The position numbers and the translations under genes are program-made. Below are positions 46,345 to 57,652 of a stretch of DNA of 64,000 nucleotides, piece after piece. The notes beneath the pieces are model-generated. The model was not told where the DNA came from. It ran no database searches and was given only the letters and a program-made list of their open reading frames with translations. The first letter of the stretch is position 1. Each line of letters opens with the position of its first letter. Source of the DNA: Acheta domesticus (Eukaryota > Arthropoda > Insecta > Orthoptera > Gryllidae); assembly GCA_031308135.1 (NCBI GenBank), contig JAHLJT010009436.1, positions 137,274,950 through 137,338,949 on the forward strand. The letters run 5' to 3'.

Positions 46345-48561
46345 AGGAACTGAATAGATATTGTTTATTTAGCCTTCTCGGCTATTTTTACATAAAATAC
46401 ATATTTCCATACATTGCTTACATCAATAAGTATACTCTATTAACTATTTACAAAATGAATTTTCTACTTTTATGTGTTTTATAATTTTTCTTTTAAATTC
46501 TTTAATTTGTTCAGTTTTTTATTTCTAATGGTAATTTATTATATAATTCAATTCCTTTGTCAAATAGTCTATTTTTTGCCTGTTCAGTTTTACTAAAATT
46601 AATTACTAAATGTTGTGCTTGTCTTGTTTCCCTTGTTGTTTTATCTTTCACTCGTTGGATTTTGTTTACTTAAAAAAATGACCCTTGCTGAACACCTAAA
46701 TCTACGCTAATTTCCTCTCATATAATACTATTATATTTTACTTTTTGCTTTCTATTTACAAGATACGAAATGAACCACTTTTGAACGTCACCTTTGATAC
46801 CGTATTTGTACATTTTCCCAATCAGCATTGACCTGTCAACCGTTTCGAATGCCCTCTTGAGATCCAAGAAGATAATTCCTACTTTCTTTCCTGTATCAAT
46901 ATCAATTTTCCATTCGTCTAAGACTGCTTGTATCGCAGTTTCACAGGATTGTTTTTCTCTGAATCCTGATTGTTCATTTCTTATAATTTTGTTTGTTTCA
47001 ATATATTTATTCAATTATTTCTTTACTATTTCTTCTAATATTTTTTCATACGTGGGTAGTTGATTTATTGGCATAAATTCAGCTACTCTCTTTGTGTTTG
47101 TTACTTTTGGAATTGGTATTACGGTGGAAGTTTTCCATGATTCAGGAAAGATCCCTTTTTCTAATGAATTATTTATTATTTTCAAAAATACTTCTTCAAA
47201 TATTTCATAATTTTTTTTAACATTTTTGTTGTAATACCTTCGTCGATTCCTTTTTTGTTTGTTAGCCCAAAGGTAATTTTACGCAATTCTTCCTTTCTGA
47301 TCAATTTAAATGTATTAAATTCACTGTCACACCATTTTTCATTTTGCTTGTAAATATTCTGATTCCCTGCATCAGCATTTTGTACTAAAATATTAATGCT
47401 TCTTACGAAATAATTATTGAATTTGTTAGCTATATTGCCTTTACTATTTTCATCAAATACAATATCTGTAGTCATTATATCACAGTGTTTACCTCCAGTT
47501 AATTTCTTAATTACCTTCCATAATTCTTTACTATTATTTCTGTGTTCTTCGATAGTATTATTATAATATTCTACTGTCTTTTTCTTAATTAATTTAACTA
47601 CATTATTTCTTATCTTCTTGTACTCTTCCCACTTGTCTGGTTCTCTCGTTATTTTAGCTGTTTTGTATACTTCATCTCTGTTGTTGACAGCATTTTTATT
47701 TCTTCGTTATACCATTTTCTTTCATTCCATTCTGTATGCACCTTCAGCGTTTTAAATGGTGCCACCTCATCTAAAGCTTTTACGACTGCTTTTACAAATT
47801 CCTCGCTCCTCACTTAATATTTCTCTAAATTGATCATCTTTAAAATTTCTATAGTCTCTTTTATGTATTTTACTCCTTTCTCTTTGATTTGTACCTTTAT
47901 CTTTTACATTTGACTTCACTATTACCCAGGCATGGTCGGTAACTTTTGGTGTGTCTTGTACTTCTACATGTATGTTTACATTTGAGAATACTAGATCAAT
48001 GATTATCTGACTATTACTATCCACTCTTGTTGGCTCTTTTACCAATTGGTTTAGTCCCAATGCTTTAAAACTATTTACTAACTTCTTCTTGACGTAACTT
48101 TCTCTCAGTACATTTATATTAAAATCCCCCATTATTATGCAATTATTAATTGTTAATTTTTCTTCCACTTTGTTTGTAATATAGTCAATAAATTCGCTAT
48201 CAGATGCATTTGGAGAGTGATAGACAGCAACTACCGATCCTTTGTATTCTTTACACAAAATATCTGACTTAACCATCCAACAGTTACTTTCTATATAGTC
48301 TACTTTAACATTTTCTATTTTAATATCTGTTCTCACGAATACTATTACTCCCCCCGTTCTTCGATTCTGTGAATTACATCTGATGCATCTATAGCCTTGT
48401 ATTCTACTTTCCTCATCCTCTATTTCTTCAATTACTCGTGTCTCAGTGAACGCCATTAAGATAGGTTTATTTTGAGATTCATTTATGTATTTACTGATTT
48501 GATCGAAGTTTACCAAAAGACTTTGTACATTTAGTGTTATGAATGCATTTTGTATATTCAA
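46345..48561 (-). pseudogene. CR1/L2-like LINE with internal deletion of the RT catalytic centre
   Basis: On the minus strand an endonuclease is followed by a linker (LTGGKHCDIMTTDIVFDE, FNNYFVRSINI, SEFNTFKLIRKEELRKITFG). The first part of a reverse transcriptase comes next (IIRNEQSGFREKQSCETAIQ, KVGIIFLDLKRAFETVD, YKYGIKGDVQKWFISYL, DLGVQQGS). The sequence then jumps to the family's C-terminus (KIQRVKDKTTRETRQAQHLV, LFDKGIELYNKLPLEIKN), so the FADD box and thumb are deleted near 46680. The 3' end is a small hairpin, TAGCCGAGAAGGCTA, followed by AATAAACAATA (near 46370), like the stem-loop 3' ends known for this group. The deletion and stops make it non-autonomous. Confidence 0.8.
47767..48561 (-). 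pseudogene. Best-preserved part of that LINE: AP-endonuclease domain (264 codons open)
   Basis: The open frame begins MNIQNAFITLNVQSL, matching the LN(A/V)(R/Q)SL start of LINE endonucleases. It then shows MAFTETRVIEE (catalytic Glu region), GGVIVFVRTDI, GSVVAVYHSP and IIMGDFNINVL (GDFN box). KEPTRVDSNSQIIIDLVFSN and TDHAWVIV (SDH-type box) follow. All expected endonuclease blocks are present in order without a stop; the frame breaks just after. No ORF1 (RNA-binding) frame precedes it. Chance openness over 264 codons in this AT-rich region is unlikely, so this copy is relatively young. Confidence 0.8.
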
Positions 48562-48801
48562 TGATTGCTACTCAGAAAAGTAGGAGGTAAATGAACGGAG
48601 CGAGCGGAGCCAAATGACCGGATGCAGCGAGAGGATGGAAATAAGGATGTGATAAAGGAATGTAAGGAGGGAAGGAGTGGGAGGAGCAAGCGTAACAGAA
48701 TGACCGGAGGCAGCGAAAGGAGCAAAAGGAGATAGGGTAAAGTAATGAAGAAAGAGAAAGGAGAAGGAGGAGCGGGCAAGCGGAAGGAGTTGTTGTTGTT
48801 G

Positions 48802-48833
<32 letters not shown>

Positions 48834-49030
48834 GGTGGTGGTAGTGGTGGTGGTAGTGGTGGTGGTGGTGGTGCTGGTAGTGGTGGTGGTAGTGGTAGTG
48901 GTGGTGGTGGTGGTGGTGGTGGTGGAGCGAGCCGAGCTTAAGGTATGGGCGGAGCTGAAAGAGCGGGTGCAGTGTGATGAGTGGAAGAAACGAAACTTGC
49001 TCCGTGGGTGCAACGAGATTTGTGGATTGG
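48562..49030. repeat. Purine-rich GAGCGAGCGG units and (GTT)n(GGT)n microsatellite upstream of the LINE endonuclease
   Basis: Two imperfect units of about 95 bp share GAGC(G/A)AGCG, AATGACCGGA(T/G)GCAGCGA and AGGA (about 48598 and 48690). 48788-48927 is a compound (GTT)n then (GGT)n microsatellite with GTA interruptions. The region lies where the 5' untranslated part of the minus-strand LINE would be, so the units may be its promoter repeats. Similar GAGCGAG sequence also abuts the LINE's 3' end at 46265-46345. Long Thr-, Val- or His-rich frames here are microsatellite artefacts. Confidence 0.6.
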
Positions 49031-49379
49031 ATTGCCATAGAAGGTAGGACAGAGAGTGCGGGAGAGTTGGGCGAAGCTGCTTAATAGATGATCGATATAA
49101 ATAAGTCTCATAATATCAGCTAATGAGGTACTGATACATACAATAATATGGTTTCAGAATTAATTCGGGTTTTCAAACATTGCATGAATGTTCCTTACTT
49201 TTGACCGTAATGCATTATTTTTACAGTGTTTATATTCCAATGTTCTAGATAAATCCATTAATATACTAATTCATTCAATTGTGTTTCGTTTGAAGAAGAT
49301 TAGATAGCTTGGTTTCAACATGAAATATAAAAGAATGGTGACAATGAAGCAACAGAAAGAATTTCGGAAGAACTTTTGG

Positions 49380-49970
49380 CAGATGATGTGTTAATAGGAA
49401 AAATTTTTTAAATCGAAACCAGAAATGCCATTAAAATATGGAAACTAGGAGTGCTTCAATAGAACGTACTCTCTGGCATTATTTCTAAATTTTCAATTTT
49501 TGAAAAATCGGAAATATCAACTAAAATAAGACCTATTCCATTCTTTTAAGTCTCTGTCTTGAAAAAACAGATTTTATTCAGGAAAAATATATCTTCAATG
49601 CGGTAATTGTAGGAAGACGTCGAAAACAAAAGAAATTTTCGACGAATCAGATATTTCAAAGAATATGAGACCGACGATATTCTTTTAAGCGCCTTTCACA
49701 CTATCCAATGACAAAATTTAACCAAGGAATTTGAAGACTATTTGAGAAAATTTTGAAATTGTAAATGAGGTTTCATATAATGTCCTCCCACAAATTAAAA
49801 TATCCTTTTCAAACTCGCAGGCCCTCGAGATCATTTAAATTAAATAGGAAATAACGATTTTGGAGAAAATCGGCTAACCAGTTTCGGCACTGGCATTGAT
49901 AACAGACAGAACGAACGGACGTTTTGCCGACAATTGATTTTTTGGTATCAAAGACACAAGAAAAACAAAT
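49380..49970 (-). repeat. TCTGTC-rich dispersed repeat, inverted copy
   Basis: Read on the minus strand it contains TTTGATACCAAAAAATCAAT, CGTTCGTTCTGTCTGTTATC, AGCCGATTTTCTCCAAAATC and then a CTTCCTACAATTACCG block. These match, in the same order, the copies at 20575-20930 and 21740-22575. It links the two pieces into one longer repeat family. Confidence 0.65.
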
Positions 49971-51256
49971 TCTAACACAATGTGTTAGAAGAAGTAATTT
50001 ACTGTAATTATATAAAAACTTTTAAGTTTGAACAAATCTATTAAATAATTTTAATATATTTAATAAAGTATATGAAATATTTTTCGGCAATGAGATTCTT
50101 TTTTAAATATTATGATCAATCATTACAAAATTTAATCTTTCAACTCTCTCCTTTCTTCCGTTACCCCATCTTCACCTTGACAAAGTCTCTACGGTTAACA
50201 ATGTTTCGTAAGACTGGTCTCGACCAGGGAGTAATTTATTCTAAGTTAAATCATCGTAAGTTTTTGTATTCGTTTGTTTTCTTACGTAGTTATGATTTTC
50301 CACCTGACTCTACACAACTTCAGTCCACCACGGAGTATTTCAATCAAAAGAGAAGTTTTTTACATTCGTATATCGTTTATCTCCACATACTCATGTTTTT
50401 TATGTTGAGAATAACAATGTTGAGAAAGTCAGCTTTATGAAGGGGAAGGTGAGCTATATGTTGAGAAGATGAGCTTTCATCTTCAATTGGGTATAGGGTT
50501 ATTTATTGTTTGTAATTTTTGTGTTCATTCCATTAATAATACTGTAAATAACATCGTCATTTGTAGCACCTCATTAGGGAAACGGAACAGTGTTCGAAAC
50601 GTTGTGATAAATTTCTCCACTTTAAAAATTTAAAAACTTTTTTAATGAATAAATTATTAAAAAAATTATATTATGGAATTTTGATAATATTTAATTATGG
50701 TTGTCCAAAATCAAACTAGTGGTGCAACAGCATAGCACAGACTTTCCCGTATTATTTTCTATTTCTTTTGGCCCCGGCTAGCTATTCGGACTTGCCACAT
50801 TTTCTTGCCAGCTGCTACCTATCGCCGTCCAAAGTACATTTTCTTGAAATTTTCTTAATTTTTCAGTTTCCTAAGAAAATGTCTGTATTTCTGTTTTTTC
50901 CGTGTTCAAAGGGTATATAAATATGTGTTTCTGTTTTTTACGCTAAGTTTTGGTTGTGTTAACCAGGAGAGGCGCCAGGTAACAGTTTGTCATAAATAAA
51001 TAACATTGCATTCGCGTTGGTGGTGACCATGATCTTTTGAAAAGATTTGTGGTTTTATTAAATATGGGAATGAGAAAAGGGCATGTTACATGTAAACATC
51101 CAACAACAGATGATAATACCCGTTTCCTATATAAAAGGAGCTTTGCGCACCCACGATCAAAGATTATTTTAAAATGGTCCATAATTCCACCTCGTGTGTT
51201 AGTAATATTGGTGTCAATAAAATTTGCAAAGATAGAACCCAGTTCAGCGGTTTAAT
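49971..51256. other. No gene recognised
   Basis: A 122-residue frame at 50072-50440 has no family I recognise and sits in AT-rich sequence. Nothing else supported. Confidence 0.4.
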
Positions 51257-51257
51257 A

Positions 51258-51301
<44 letters not shown>

Positions 51302-51327
51302 TATTATTATTACTATTATTATTATTA
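51257..51327. repeat. (ATT)n microsatellite
   Basis: About 70 bases of ATT units with ACT interruptions; Ile-rich frames on both strands are artefacts. Confidence 0.9.
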
Positions 51328-52703
51328 ATTCCGAGGGTGAACAAATAAGGATCCGTTCCAGTGGCTGCCCAACGTGGGACAAAGAAGAGAAAAAATAATA
51401 TCAGTATTATTTATTTATTTTTATAAGAGAAAATAAGGATCCATTTCAATAGTATATTATATAAACGCATCCAAAACAAATTCAGAAGTATAGCACAATC
51501 GAAAAATAGAATGAATATTAAACATTCATTTCATTGACTGCAATCTAGTAAAGGAAAACTGAAAGTCGAACAATTGTCCTCTCATTAAAAAAGAAAGGTC
51601 AAGATCGTGGGAACTGTTGAATTATTATTACGTCCTCAAGCAGAATCACGTACAGTTGTTGACAAAGATTCTCATTGTCAATAGACACATTTCCGCCCAT
51701 TATATGCTCATTTCACGTTGATTCCACAAAATTGCCTTGGGCACGTGACCTTCTTGAAAAGAATGTTTCATTCCTGAGCGCCTTCAATATCTAATGCACC
51801 ATCCGAAAAAATGTAGCGACGGGAAAGATGTTCGTTTAAATTTGCATTCATCGAAATGAGACATCGCGCAACAAAAGCCATACTTGATTCTTGGAAGTTT
51901 CCTCATGCCCACCGAATCGTTTGTAAGTCCGGGGGAAGATTCAGTAGTGGGTTTCATAAGAACATAATCTCAGGCATTCAAAGTTCCTCGAAAGAATGTG
52001 GATAACTATTTTCATTAAAAATGCATCAGGGAAAACTCCGGGTTTTACTATATGATATTCTGCTGTGATACGTAATGTTCACGTACAGTACGTTTGCTCT
52101 GCAAGAGACTGCTTATAAGCAAGAAATTCTGCAAGAATAAATTAATGTGTTCCACATATTCCCCACATGAATGATAAATTAATGTCCTCGGCATGTTCCC
52201 CACATGTTCCACGCATGTTCTTCGCGGAAATTAAACTGGAAATTTTGTCATCTTTTAAGTCGTGTTTTGTTACGAGTTCTTTCCAAAAACCATACCGTGG
52301 GGGACAGTTCTGTCCGTACGGACAGTAGAGTCAGTGCAAGCTTGTTTGGCAAATGAAATTAGAAATTCTGAATAGCAAAAGTACCAAGAGGAGACAAACT
52401 TCCAAAAATGTACCACAAGAGCCCAAAATAATGTAGCGCCAAAATTGTAATGATAAAAAAATTGCACTGTTTTTTTAACGAAGCTGCAGTTTTTAAAGTT
52501 AACACTGTTTCATATTGGATCCCACATTGAACGATCCTGACAAACTGTGCTGTGAAGTAAGGGTAACCTTCTAAAATGTCATTTAACGTTCAGAAAATAC
52601 TCATTGAGTAGATTTTGGGAAAAGGAACATAACTTCAGTCCCAGTAAGATCATGAAAACAAGTTTGCACGAGCTTACTAATCATCATTTCCAAGTTATAC
52701 AAA
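51328..52703. other. AT-rich stretch, nothing recognised
   Basis: No gene or element identified. 52140-52220 has a short repeated CCCCACATG / CATGTTCC pattern only. Confidence 0.45.
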
Positions 52704-53185
52704 CCGGTTCAGGTGGCTCAGGGCAGCAACTGACTTCACAGCAGGGCCTCTCCCTTGGTTCGAGTCCCGATGGTGGAAGGATTTTCAACATTAGCTAGAT
52801 AGCAACGTCGAATTCAGTTGCTGTCCGGAGGACAATTCTAGCGGCCGGTTGCTCTGATCGGTACTTTTCTGTCGATCGTTTTGTCGATCAACACTAGGCG
52901 AATATAGGAGCAGTGCCCTAGCAAATGGGCCATGGACTGCGCGCCCTTTCTAGTTCCCCTTACTTGTCTTATTCTCATCCCATACTTACACACACTTTCA
53001 CCTGCACTATACTACCACATGTCGGGAGATCAACCGGGAGTTTAGAGCGTATCGTTGCTGGGGCGATGACTGTTGGTGGGAAATATCTGATCGGGAAAAT
53101 CTGTGTGTAGGCTGGCGACGTATCTCACCATCCAGCAGGAAACGATTACCACCACAGCCCCGGTTAAACATGCACTATACTTACA
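52704..53185 (+). mobile_element. tRNA-derived SINE, copy 2
   Basis: Head: GTGGCTCAGGGCAGCAACTG (box A region) and box B GGTTCGAGTCC at 52757-52767. The body matches copy 1 (3992-4530) throughout: TCGAATTCAGTTGCTGTC, TTCTAGCGGCCGG, TGCTCTGATCGGTA, GATCAACAC, GGGCCATGGACTGCGCGC and CATGTCGGGAGA. It ends near the CTATACTTACAG segment. Identity to copy 1 looks high enough for a shared, fairly recent family. No clear flanking duplication was seen. Confidence 0.8.
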
Positions 53186-53810
53186 GTATTCCTTACTATA
53201 GCAGTAGAAAACTCGGAAACACGAAATAATCAAAGATTACACGATGCGAATATTACGCACAGAAATAGGATTGTGCGTTGCATGTGCGTTTGCAGCTTTC
53301 CTTATATCAATCTGAAAACGACTGTTTTTCTTAGAGCTGTTTAATGCACTTCTGGACAGTTCCTTATCCGGCATGAGAATACGTACGGGATTTTGTGTCA
53401 ATGATGCCTTATAAATGGTATCGCCTTTGTTTCTCGTAAAAACAGAAAAATTACCATTTATTTACAATATTCGTTAGAGAATAACAAGGAATATTCTTAT
53501 TTACAAATCACACGCCCTCATTCTCATGTAATTTTAAACATGTTCACATATCTTTTTGCACCTGCTTCTTATTCCATGTGCTGCAGAAAGGATTTCATGT
53601 TAAACACGATTAAAACTTTAGTTAATGTTGCAATACATGCATTAAAACATCAAATTAATATGTACTATATCTTTCTTTTGTCGAAGAAAACAGTTTTTTT
53701 TCTAATTCACTTTCAATATCTTGATGTTCTAGTATTTTTTGATTACCAGATACTAATATTTTATACACTTCGAGTTCCATGTGTATCATTTTCATAAACA
53801 CGCTCATTCT
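53186..53810. other. AT-rich spacer between two oppositely oriented SINE copies
   Basis: No gene recognised; short frames only. Confidence 0.45.
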
Positions 53811-53912
53811 CTCAGGGAGCCAAGCCTGCCACCGCCGGTACTCGAACCCAGGATTTCCTAATCAGTAGCACTGCAGTGACATCAGTTGATCCCTGAGCCA
53901 TCTCAGCCGGTG
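53811..53912 (-). mobile_element. tRNA-derived SINE, copy 3 (head only, inverted)
   Basis: On the minus strand from 53912 it reads ACCGGCTGAGATGGCTCAGG, GATCAACTGATGTCACTGCA, then a box B-like GGTTCGAGTAC (53838-53848) and CGGCGGTGGCAGG. These match the head of copy 1. The body is absent, so it is a truncated copy. Confidence 0.75.
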
Positions 53913-55814
53913 CTTGCCTCTGGTATTGATGAAGAAAACGCCTAAAATTACAGATCAGTGCATTATATCGCTAGGACTCTCTTTCGGGGAGTGACTGAAA
54001 AGAAGTTAGTGCCAAAAATCAGTCACTGCCCGCACCGTGGGGCTTACTGGTCAACACTGCTACAGAGGTAACGGTATTGCCGATGGGTTAACGCAGCCAA
54101 TTTTGAAGTATCTAGCAACCACTTTCCACAACTCCTTTCGGGGGGGTCCCTAGTATTTTTGCTCGTCTTGCAGTTACAAGAAATTTTCATCGCCTAAGAA
54201 AAGACCGCATCAAATCGAGATACATCTATTGTGAACAAATTGTTTACTTGTATATGTAGTATTCAGAAAGTATTGAAATCGATTTTGATTTTTGAGATTT
54301 TGATGGAAATACGTCTTGAGACGCAATTCCGAAAAAGGTAGTTTCGAAATGGTTCGCTCGCTCGCTCGCCCGTCCGCCGTCCGTCCGACCCTTCCGTCCG
54401 TCCTTCTGTCTGTCTGACCGACCATCCGTCCGTCCGTCCGTCCACCCGTAAGTGCAATTATAAAACCACAAGTTGATGGTTGTGACACTTCTGCCGGGAC
54501 ACAGGAAGCAAGAACTGACACTGCATGTTCCATGGCAATTATAAGTCTACTATTGATGGAAGCTACTACATTAATACTAAGTACATTGCCTTGACTTAAA
54601 CGTCATAATGGCCTGATGGTAAGACCCAAGCTTTACTTGCAACTCGAACCCCAGCCCTTGTAATATGTGCACTGTGGTTTCTACCTATGCATTAGACATC
54701 TTGGTCGGAGGCGCTTGGAAAGTTACTGTTATATAATTCACGTATTGTCAAAATAATTTAATGTGATTCACACATGTGTCGGACAGAGGAAAGAAGAATA
54801 ATTGGCGAGAAGCAACCACAACGTTTCCCCTTCCTGAGAAAAGAGGGGAAGTATTATTCGGTTACTTGGAAGCCACAGTAAGTCCTCAGCACCCCATGAG
54901 ACTTAGCGCACGCAGTTATGCGGCCCCTTGTTCCTTCGAACCTTTCAGGAAACCACGCATTGAGAAACACTGAAACGTGTTCATGGTTGAGAAACAAAGT
55001 CAGAATTAATAGCTCAGAGCGTATGGCATGTGGTAAATACTTCTACATCGTAACAATAGTTAACGTATGCATGCATGTTATAAACATTACATAAAGATTG
55101 CTTGAAGGAGTAGAGACGTTTTTCCTCAAAGACAATCTTTTGCTCTCATCACGTTTGTTTCCTTTACTAGCAGATTATTTAGAAACATTGCCCTGACAAA
55201 AATCCGTCCTCCATCTGTAATGTTTGAGGTATGATCATTTTTAAAACTGGTAACGCATATTTTTCTCAATAAATGAAATCCTCTTACTAAGAGAAGAAAA
55301 TCAAAATACCTGTGATCATTTCAGTCTTACAGAAATGAGATTGAATTTTCAGTACTACTACATTAGTACTTTTGAAAAAATATTTTTCCCAATGTGACAC
55401 ATGAATACCTTTCCGTTCTTCCTGCAAAAATTATTTTTAAAGCTCTCATCACTTATAACAAGAGGGAACCCTTTCATAATAATCCATGGATTCCGATTAT
55501 GTTTTTAGATTACTAAGAATTTGAGTAATTCCGTTAGCTGGATTTACAAAATGACATCTGCAATTATCGTAAAAACATTCGAAGGTAGTTCAAAAGACAA
55601 ATTAGGAAGATATACCTACTAAGATTAAATACGAATGTTTTAGGTTAATAAACTAGTTCTTCGTTCATATTTTTCATTTTATTAATTAATTGTATTCGTT
55701 CTATTCTATTGTACGTCATTAAATGGATTATAAGGGTTTTCAAGTTAATATGCACTATTTTTCAAGTATTTTGTATTGAAATAACCAATATCACGATTAT
55801 TTTCTATAATAATA
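53913..55814. other. No gene recognised; contains a (TCCG)n tract
   Basis: Apart from the CCGT-rich repeat at 54330-54450, this is unassigned sequence. A tRNA-like look around 54605-54660 did not hold up, because the boxes are on opposite strands. Confidence 0.45.
54280..54470 (+). repeat. (CTCG)n / (TCCG)n tract within a TCTGTC-type repeat
   Basis: After CCGAAAAAGGTAGTTTCGAA, the sequence runs into CGCTCGCTCGCTCGCCCG, repeated CCGTCCGT and CTGTCTGTCTGACCGACC. The order (GAAAAAG then GTCTGTCTG) resembles the dispersed repeat at 16530 and 20575, with the tetranucleotide expanded. Confidence 0.55.
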
Positions 55815-56060
55815 ATGATAGCTGGCTGAATCCGTACGATTACATCGTAAAAAAGAAAGACCTTTAATAATGTTATAACAGAAAATTACGGTATTATATA
55901 TTCCAAATACGAAGTGAAAATCTCAAAAATATTTTTATGATGTTCAGAAGTTATTTTCCGAAACTAATGAAAATTGTAATCTGGAGCATCAGTAATGACT
56001 AATGGAACTAATGAAAATTGCAATCACTATTCTCTGGGAAATTAACCGCATCTGTGCAAG
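55815..56060 (+). repeat. Second copy of the GCTG(A/G)CTGAA(C/T)CCGT repeat start (tentative)
   Basis: GCTGGCTGAATCCGTACGAT followed by TACATCG at 55822 matches the start of the repeat at 10505 in about 24 of 28 positions. In both places the motif follows a simple-repeat tract. The sequence after it does not obviously match the first copy. The right limit is arbitrary. Confidence 0.4.
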
Positions 56061-56084
56061 AATGTTGTAATGGACTACTGCAGA

Positions 56085-56605
56085 AATCCTGCTATATAGA
56101 GCGTCCAGAGTGGAAACGACGAAACTTCGAAAATAAGCTCTTAAGATATTTTTAAGCATATTTTGTTTCATAGACTCCTTAGATATTGGGAATGACTGAG
56201 CCGCAATATGCACTCAAAAGTTAGTTTGAAAAAATACTAATTTCTTTGCAAAAATTTGCATTTAGAAATCTATAAACACTCCATAAACACGTAAACTGTT
56301 TGTTATTTATAAAAAAAATGATATTTTTCACAAAGAAAACTTAACACAGAAATAAAAAGCTGTTGCATTGTGTAAACTGGGCCCAAAAACAATTTACATG
56401 TTTCTGGAGTGTTCATATGTTTCTGCAATGAAAATTTTTGCATAGAAAGTATTTTTCAAACTAACTTGAGTGCTTATTGGGGCTCAGCTATTTGGAATAT
56501 CCAAGGAGTTTATTACACAAAATATGCTTAAAATTGTCTTAAGATCTCATTTTCGAAGTTTCGCCGTTCCCTCCCTGGATATTCTGTATATCCACTGTAC
56601 GACAC
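56085..56605. repeat. Large inverted repeat (about 210-bp arms, about 90-bp loop)
   Basis: The left arm, about 56085-56300, is the reverse complement of the right arm, about 56391-56605. Matching blocks on the right-arm strand include TGGAGTGTT, TTTTTCAAACTAACTT, GAGTGC.TATTG.GGCTCAG, ACAAAATATGCTTAAAA and TTTTCGAAGTTTCG. Identity is roughly 80%. Both arms carry frames with a similar product (AQ.F.ISKE then QNMLK), but these are mirror images of one repeat and not evidence of coding. It may be two copies of one repeat inserted head-to-head or a foldback element. Confidence 0.75.
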
Positions 56606-57089
56606 TCTGGATATCCACTGTATGTCCACTTATCCGTAACTTAATAATGTAATGCAACATATATTTGTAATCAATTACCATTTTTTTATCAAGACAGATG
56701 CTAGACGATTGACGGATATTGCGTTTATTTACTGCGCTCATTTAAACTCACCCGTCTTTGAACTTAGAAAACTCTCAACAAAGCATTGTCTTCTTTCAAT
56801 AGGTGTATTGCAACTCGCAAAACAAATCGAACCAAGTCAAAAAACGTATGGAATATCGTAGGTTTTGAAACCAAGTAATAGACAAATGACAGAAACTAAT
56901 AGTTCATTCTGTTAATATTATGATTTAATTAACATTTAGTGTTTATACCATCATAAAACCAGTTAATAATAGTAAGGACAACACGTCTAGGGCCTATTAC
57001 CTTTTAATTAAAGCAAAATTCTTGAAATTTGATTGAATTGAGAGAAAACTCTAATTTCTTACGAAAAACCTTCGTGTTTTAAACATATA

Positions 57090-57136
<47 letters not shown>

Positions 57137-57300
57137 AATTATTCTACCAAGCACACGAATTTAAAAAAGTTGTACCTAGAATTTAAATTTCATTTCTTCC
57201 AGCATTTTCGCAAGTGTTTCACAACAAATCTAACACGTGCGTCTACGTGCGTGTTCATTACATTTTCAACCGTCGTTCTTGCCCATAGACAATACCGCTA
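56606..57300. other. AT-rich 5' flank of the elongase gene, with (AAT)n
   Basis: 57088-57135 is an (AAT)n microsatellite. No upstream exon was identified, and the composition switches to CpG-rich from about 57300. Confidence 0.6.
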
Positions 57301-57319
57301 CTGAATATTGTTAGATGAG

Positions 57320-57652
57320 CTTTCTATGCGTGCAGCAACGTGTTCCCGGGCAACAAGCTCCCACTACACAGACGCTACCGCCACCCAGAACAATGTCATC
57401 GTCCCCGAGCACCAACGAGTGCGTCCTGTCCGGCGGCGGCGGCAGGGCGCCCATCGTACACGCGGGTCGTGGGCGGCGGCGGCGACGGCGGCGGTGGCGG
57501 CGGGCGCGCCGCGGGCATGCCGCAGTGGCGGCGGAGGGGGAGGGCGGCGGCGGCGGCGACGGCGGCGGCGGCGGGAGGCGCGGGCGCCGATATAAGCCCG
57601 GGGGCCCCCCGGCACGACGTCGTCCACCACAGCCGTCGCCCGCGTCGCAGCC
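57320..57652 (+). promoter_or_regulatory. CpG-island core promoter of the elongase gene, CGG-rich, with TATA box
   Basis: The island is dense in CGG/GGCGGC (57430-57580) and ends with TATAAG at 57591-57596. A start of transcription about 30 bases downstream, near 57620, would leave a 5' untranslated leader of about 30 bases before the ATG at 57653. The start context GCAGCC-ATG-G is strong. Minus-strand frames up to 258 residues across the island are composition artefacts. The transcription start is inferred. Confidence 0.6.

Noticed and set aside
48558..49047. Thr-, His- and Val-rich frames up to 156 residues
   Set aside because: Products of the (GTT)n(GGT)n microsatellite read in different phases.
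54600..54665. tRNA-like sequence (TGGCCTGATGGTAAGACC and a CTCGAACCCC)
   Set aside because: The box A-like and box B-like motifs are on opposite strands, so they cannot form one pol III promoter.
56470..56652. Gene pair suggested by similar proteins from 55989-56213 (minus) and 56470-56652 (plus)
   Set aside because: The similarity is explained by the inverted repeat; frames are short and not in a shared exon structure.
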